A DNA stretch of 13,535 nt from an uncultured Eubacteriales bacterium. Its GTDB lineage: Bacteria; Bacillota_A; Clostridia; Christensenellales; Aristaeellaceae. The DNA lies in NCBI GenBank assembly GCA_900553645.1, contig USEE01000010.1:1-13535 (forward strand), in the 5' to 3' direction. The notes under the pieces are model-generated. The model did not search any database. It had not been told where the DNA came from and saw nothing but the letters and a program-made list of their open reading frames with translations. Of this stretch, positions 10,777-13,535 are shown one piece after another; positions within the stretch are counted from its first letter, which is position 1; each line of letters begins with the position of its first letter. A program made the position numbers and the translations under genes.

Positions 10777-10787
10777 CGCACTAACGC

Positions 10788-10824
10788 AAACCGCCGCGGC
10801 AGAGTAACTCCGCCGCGGCTGTTT
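10788..10824 (-). terminator. Strong terminator after recA
   Basis: A 12-bp stem, GCCGCGGC extended by four pairs including one G-U (10819-10808 with 10804-10793), has the 3-nt loop TTA. The stem continues with AAAC/GTTT beyond one mismatch and ends in GGTTTG on the minus strand. It lies 30 bp after the recA stop and closes the pgsA-cinA-recA unit. The plus strand also has a short T-run (10822-10825). Confidence 0.85.
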
Positions 10825-10853
10825 TCAATCGATTTTGTATTTCGCGTCAGGTA

Positions 10854-12017
10854 TCAGAACCCAATGTCGTCCTCCAGATCGTCGTCCGAGATGTTGGTCT
10901 CGTCCATGATCTGTTCCACATCGTCCTCGTCGTCGGTCTCGTCGCCCACCGACATGCCTGCGGGCACCGAGTTTTCGGCCAATGCCGCGCTCAGCTCCTT
11001 GCGCAGTTCTTCCTCTATCGCGCCGCAGATCTCCGGGTTTTCCTTTAGGTACTTCTTGGCGTTTTCACGGCCCTGCCCTATGCGCATATCGTTATAGGAG
11101 AACCATGCGCCGCTCTTCTTTATCATGTCGCGCTCGATGGCCATGTCCATTATGGAGCCGACGTTGGATATGCCCTCGCCGTACATCATGTCCACCTCGA
11201 CCTGCCTGAACGGCGGGGCGACCTTGTTCTTGACTATCTTTACGCGCGTGCGGCTGCCAATGGGCGTACCGTCCGAGCCCTTCAGCGTCTCGATCTTGCG
11301 CACGTCGATTCTTACGGAGGCATAGAACTTGAGCGCCTTGCCGCCCGTGGTGGTTTCGGGCGAGCCGTAGCCCATCTGCCCCACCTTTTCGCGCAGCTGG
11401 TTAATGAATATCGCGATTGCGTTGGTGCGTGCGATTACGCCGGTCAGCTTGCGCAATGCCTGGGACATAAGGCGCGCCTGCAGGCCGACGTGGCTATCGC
11501 CCATATCGCCCTCGATTTCAGCCTTGGGCACCAGCGCCGCAACCGAGTCGATTACCACAATGTCGATCGCGCCCGAGCGCACCAGCGCTTCGGTTATGTC
11601 CAGCGCCTGTTCGCCGCTGTCGGGCTGGCTTACGAACAGCTCGTCTATGTTTACGCCCAGCTTCTGCGCGTATATCGGGTCGAGCGCGTGCTCCGCGTCG
11701 ATGTACGCCGCCGTGCCGCCCGCCTTCTGCACCTCGGCCACGCAGTGCAGCGCCAGCGTGGTTTTACCCGAGGATTCGGGGCCGTATATCTCGGTGATGC
11801 GGCCGCGCGGCAGTCCGCCCACGCCCAGCGCCGCGTCGATTGCGATATTGCCGGTGGATACCGCGTCCACCTGCATACACTTCTTGTCGCCCAGCTTCAT
11901 CAGGGCGCTTTCGCCAAAGTCCTTGCGAATCTGCTGCAGTGCCATCTCCAGCGCTTTTTCCTTGCCCACCTCGGCGGCGGTCTGCGCCTTTGCCTTGCCC
12001 GTTGACTTTTTTGCCAT
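10854..12017 (-). CDS. recA: Recombinase RecA
   Basis: RecA is the cytoplasmic ATP-dependent strand-exchange protein of homologous recombination and the coprotease of the SOS response. This 387-residue copy is longer than usual (about 345-355). It has the Walker A GPESSGKT at 79-86 (Lys85), the catalytic Glu109 in [10 protein letters not shown], Walker [10 protein letters not shown] (154-162), and the DNA-binding loop L2 around [21 protein letters not shown] (206-226). The N terminus carries a Lys/Ala-rich extension of about 13 residues relative to E. coli. The C terminus ends in a very acidic tail (16 Asp/Glu in the last 29 residues). TAG lies directly before the ATG at 12017 in frame, so this start is fixed, but no Shine-Dalgarno is at normal spacing (see 12018-12053). 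It follows cinA by 44 bp and is closed by a terminator. Confidence 0.98.
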   Translation of the reverse strand: MAKKSTGKAKAQTAAEVGKEKALEMALQQIRKDFGESALMKLGDKKCMQVDAVSTGNIAIDAALGVGGLPRGRITEIYGPESSGKTTLALHCVAEVQKAGGTAAYIDAEHALDPIYAQKLGVNIDELFVSQPDSGEQALDITEALVRSGAIDIVVIDSVAALVPKAEIEGDMGDSHVGLQARLMSQALRKLTGVIARTNAIAIFINQLREKVGQMGYGSPETTTGGKALKFYASVRIDVRKIETLKGSDGTPIGSRTRVKIVKNKVAPPFRQVEVDMMYGEGISNVGSIMDMAIERDMIKKSGAWFSYNDMRIGQGRENAKKYLKENPEICGAIEEELRKELSAALAENSVPAGMSVGDETDDEDDVEQIMDETNISDDDLEDDIGF

Positions 12018-12053
12018 CTATTAAACCGCGAGTCTCGCCCGCGCCTCCTTCAT
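12018..12053 (-). promoter_or_regulatory. Unusual recA ribosome-binding region with hairpin and mini-ORF
   Basis: The only good Shine-Dalgarno, GGAGG (12048-12044), is 26 nt before the recA ATG. Between them CGCG (12043-12040) can pair with CGCG (12030-12027) around a 9-nt loop. Folding this out would leave 9 nt between GGAGG and ATG, a normal spacing. A 10-codon frame (ATG 12053, stop TAA 12023-12021, MKEARARLAV) ends 3 nt before recA, an alternative coupling device, but it has no ribosome-binding site of its own. Confidence 0.4.
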
Positions 12054-12061
12054 TGCTTTTG

Positions 12062-13318
12062 TCAGTCGCTTATCGTCACTTCGTCTATGTCGGTCAACGC
12101 CTTGCGCAGCATGTTGAGCGCCCTCAGCGCCGCCAGCGAACGCACGCGGTACCTGTCACCGGTGAAGTTGAACTTCTCCACCTGCGTGCCGCGCGGGGTC
12201 TTGAGGCCGATGTACACCAGCCCCACCGGCGTTTCGGGCGTGCCGCCGCCCGGCCCGGCGATGCCGGTAACGGACAGGCAATAGTCCGCGCCCGAAAGCT
12301 CATGCAGCCCCTCGGCCATCTCGCGCGCAACCTGCTCGCTCACCGCGGTGTACTTTTCCAGCGTATCGTGGCGCACGCCCAGAGTACGCTCCTTGGATAT
12401 GTTGGAATAGGTCACATGCCCCTCGACCAGCACCTCGGACACGCCCGGCACGTCCACCAGCCAGTCGGCGATCTTGCCGCCGGTGCAGCTTTCGGCCAAC
12501 GCTGCCGAACGCCCGGCGCGCTTCAGCAGTCCCACGACCACATGCGGCATATCGGTTTCGCCTATCGCGTATATGTATTTGCCCAGGCGCTCGCGAATCT
12601 CGGCTTCAACCGGGTCGAGGTACTTGGCCGGGTCGTCGCCCACGGGGCACTTGACGGTCAGCCTTACCTGCGCCTCGCCCAGCGAACAGTACGTGGCGAT
12701 AGTCACGTTGGTCTGCCTGTCGATCATGTCGCGCAATTGCATCTCGAGGTCGCTTTCGCCGATCTCGATGGTGCGTATGAAGCGGGATTCGATCTTGTAC
12801 CCCAGCTTATTGCGCAGGTAAGGCACGGCCTCCTCGGCGAACATATGGGTCAATTCATACGGCGGGCCGGGCAGCACTATCACGATTTTGCCGTCCACCT
12901 CGACCGCGCAGCCGGGCGCGGTGCCGCGCGCGTTTTTGAGTATGTGCGCGCCGCGCGGGAACCAGGCCTGCTTTACGTTGTTTTCGGGCATCTTGCGGCC
13001 CCAGGCGGCGTACATTTCGTTAAGGCGCGCCATCGAGGCCGCGTCCTCCTCCATTTCCAGCCCCAGCTCCTCGGCGACCATCTCCTTGGTCAGGTCGTCC
13101 TCGGTGGGGCCGAGGCCGCCGGTGGTTATCAGCAGGTCGCAGCGCTCCAGCGCCGCGCGCACCGACTGACGCACGCGGCCGGGGTTGTCGCCCACGGTCT
13201 CGATTCGATAAAGCTCTATGCCCATTTCGGACAATTGGCGCGACAAAAACTGCGCGTCGGTATTGAGCACCTGCCCCAGCAGCAGTTCCGTGCCCACGCA
13301 AAGTATCTCAGCTACCAT
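12062..13318 (-). CDS. cinA: CinA-family protein (putative NMN amidohydrolase)
   Basis: This 418-residue cytoplasmic protein is the usual length of two-domain CinA. The N-terminal MoCF/COG1058 domain (about 2-170; VGTELLLGQVLNTDAQFLS at 8-26 and TTGGLGPTEDDLTKE at 65-79) is linked to ADP-ribose pyrophosphatase activity in studied relatives. The C-terminal CinA domain (about 260-415; ESCTGG 276-281, TGIAGPGGGTPETPVGLVY 351-369) is the nicotinamide mononucleotide deamidase module (PncC-like). CinA is tied to competence and recA expression in some Firmicutes, and it recycles pyridine nucleotides. I chose the ATG at 13318, with GGAGG 8 nt upstream; the in-frame GTG at 13327 lies within the Shine-Dalgarno. 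It starts 21 bp after pgsA and is followed 44 bp later by recA, so the three are probably one operon. Confidence 0.95.
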   Translation of the reverse strand: MVAEILCVGTELLLGQVLNTDAQFLSRQLSEMGIELYRIETVGDNPGRVRQSVRAALERCDLLITTGGLGPTEDDLTKEMVAEELGLEMEEDAASMARLNEMYAAWGRKMPENNVKQAWFPRGAHILKNARGTAPGCAVEVDGKIVIVLPGPPYELTHMFAEEAVPYLRNKLGYKIESRFIRTIEIGESDLEMQLRDMIDRQTNVTIATYCSLGEAQVRLTVKCPVGDDPAKYLDPVEAEIRERLGKYIYAIGETDMPHVVVGLLKRAGRSAALAESCTGGKIADWLVDVPGVSEVLVEGHVTYSNISKERTLGVRHDTLEKYTAVSEQVAREMAEGLHELSGADYCLSVTGIAGPGGGTPETPVGLVYIGLKTPRGTQVEKFNFTGDRYRVRSLAALRALNMLRKALTDIDEVTISD

Positions 13319-13339
13319 ATGAAACACCTCCCGCCGACA

Positions 13340-13535
13340 TTACATATCGGCAATCACACTGCGGTTGCGCACGAGGTAATCCGTGCCCGACCACACCGAG
13401 AATATAAGCGCAAGGTATATCAGCGCGTTTGATAGGATCTGCATCCACTCAAGCGGCGCGCCGTCCATCGCATAATAGCACGTAAGCGACACGATCAGCG
13501 CGGCCATCTGCGTGGCGGTCTTGAGCTTGCCCAGC
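13340..13535 (-). CDS. pgsA: CDP-diacylglycerol-glycerol-3-phosphate phosphatidyltransferase, 3' end
   Basis: Only the last 64 codons are in the window, with the frame set by the stop at 13342-13340 and continuing past the right edge (first complete codon at 13534). The fragment begins LGKLKTATQMAALIV, the GK-K-KT-Q signature that follows the catalytic motif of PgsA, and then has two hydrophobic helices (about residues 11-22 and 34-49) and a short basic tail. PgsA makes phosphatidylglycerophosphate, the precursor of phosphatidylglycerol, in the membrane. Its position before cinA and recA is the common Firmicutes order and supports the call. The promoter of the operon is presumably upstream, outside the window. 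Confidence 0.88.
   Translation of the reverse strand, partial: LGKLKTATQMAALIVSLTCYYAMDGAPLEWMQILSNALIYLALIFSVWSGTDYLVRNRSVIADM

Noticed and set aside
12838..12847. CGAACATATG, like half of a LexA box
   Set aside because: Only the left half matches (the rest is GGTC), it lies inside the cinA coding region about 800 bp upstream of recA, and one half-site is expected by chance.
11840..13432. 530-codon rightward frame opposite cinA and recA
   Set aside because: Antisense shadow caused by high third-position GC; it spans two real genes and part of a third.

Overview
The window looks like a chromosomal segment of a moderately GC-rich member of the Firmicutes, probably class Clostridia. The reasons are: the pgsA-cinA-recA gene order on the right; strong GGAGG-type Shine-Dalgarno sequences before most genes; consensus sigma-A promoters; an XRE regulator fused to a zinc ribbon of a kind common in Firmicutes; and frequent ATA codons despite high third-position GC. 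The genus cannot be fixed from sequence alone. The genes I recognise belong to known families and I see no clear new multi-gene system; the unusual signals are regulatory.

Layout. Bases 1-477 hold no convincing gene. There is a possible insertion-sequence end at the extreme left, a strong leftward sigma-A promoter (332-360) feeding an open frame that runs off the left edge, and a terminator (396-427). Next comes a leftward pair, a MATE-family efflux pump followed 30 bp later by an AEC-family transporter (1447-2817, 478-1416). Divergent from it is a nucleotidyltransferase resembling aminoglycoside adenylyltransferases (3001-3783). Two more rightward single-gene units follow: a secreted PepSY-like protein (3929-4618) and a small antibiotic-biosynthesis-monooxygenase-fold protein (4797-5123), each with its own promoter candidate and a hairpin terminator behind it.

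From 5205 to the right end everything reads leftward. A GH2 beta-galactosidase (lacZ) and a GH51 alpha-arabinofuranosidase (abfA) form a carbohydrate-use pair, but each has its own good promoter and a hairpin separates them. Both enzymes look cytoplasmic, so together they could trim galactose and arabinose from imported plant arabinogalactan-type oligosaccharides. No transporter or sugar-responsive regulator is visible. Next is a single XRE/zinc-ribbon regulator gene with its own promoter and an inverted repeat over that promoter. Last is the housekeeping block pgsA (3' end only), cinA and recA, spaced as an operon and closed by a strong terminator behind recA.

The most interesting small-scale signals are four. 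recA has its only good Shine-Dalgarno 26 nt upstream, with a potential hairpin between it and the start codon. The inverted repeat overlaps the XRE promoter. The abfA promoter is a perfect consensus with a palindromic -10 region. The leftward promoter near the left edge has no assigned gene.
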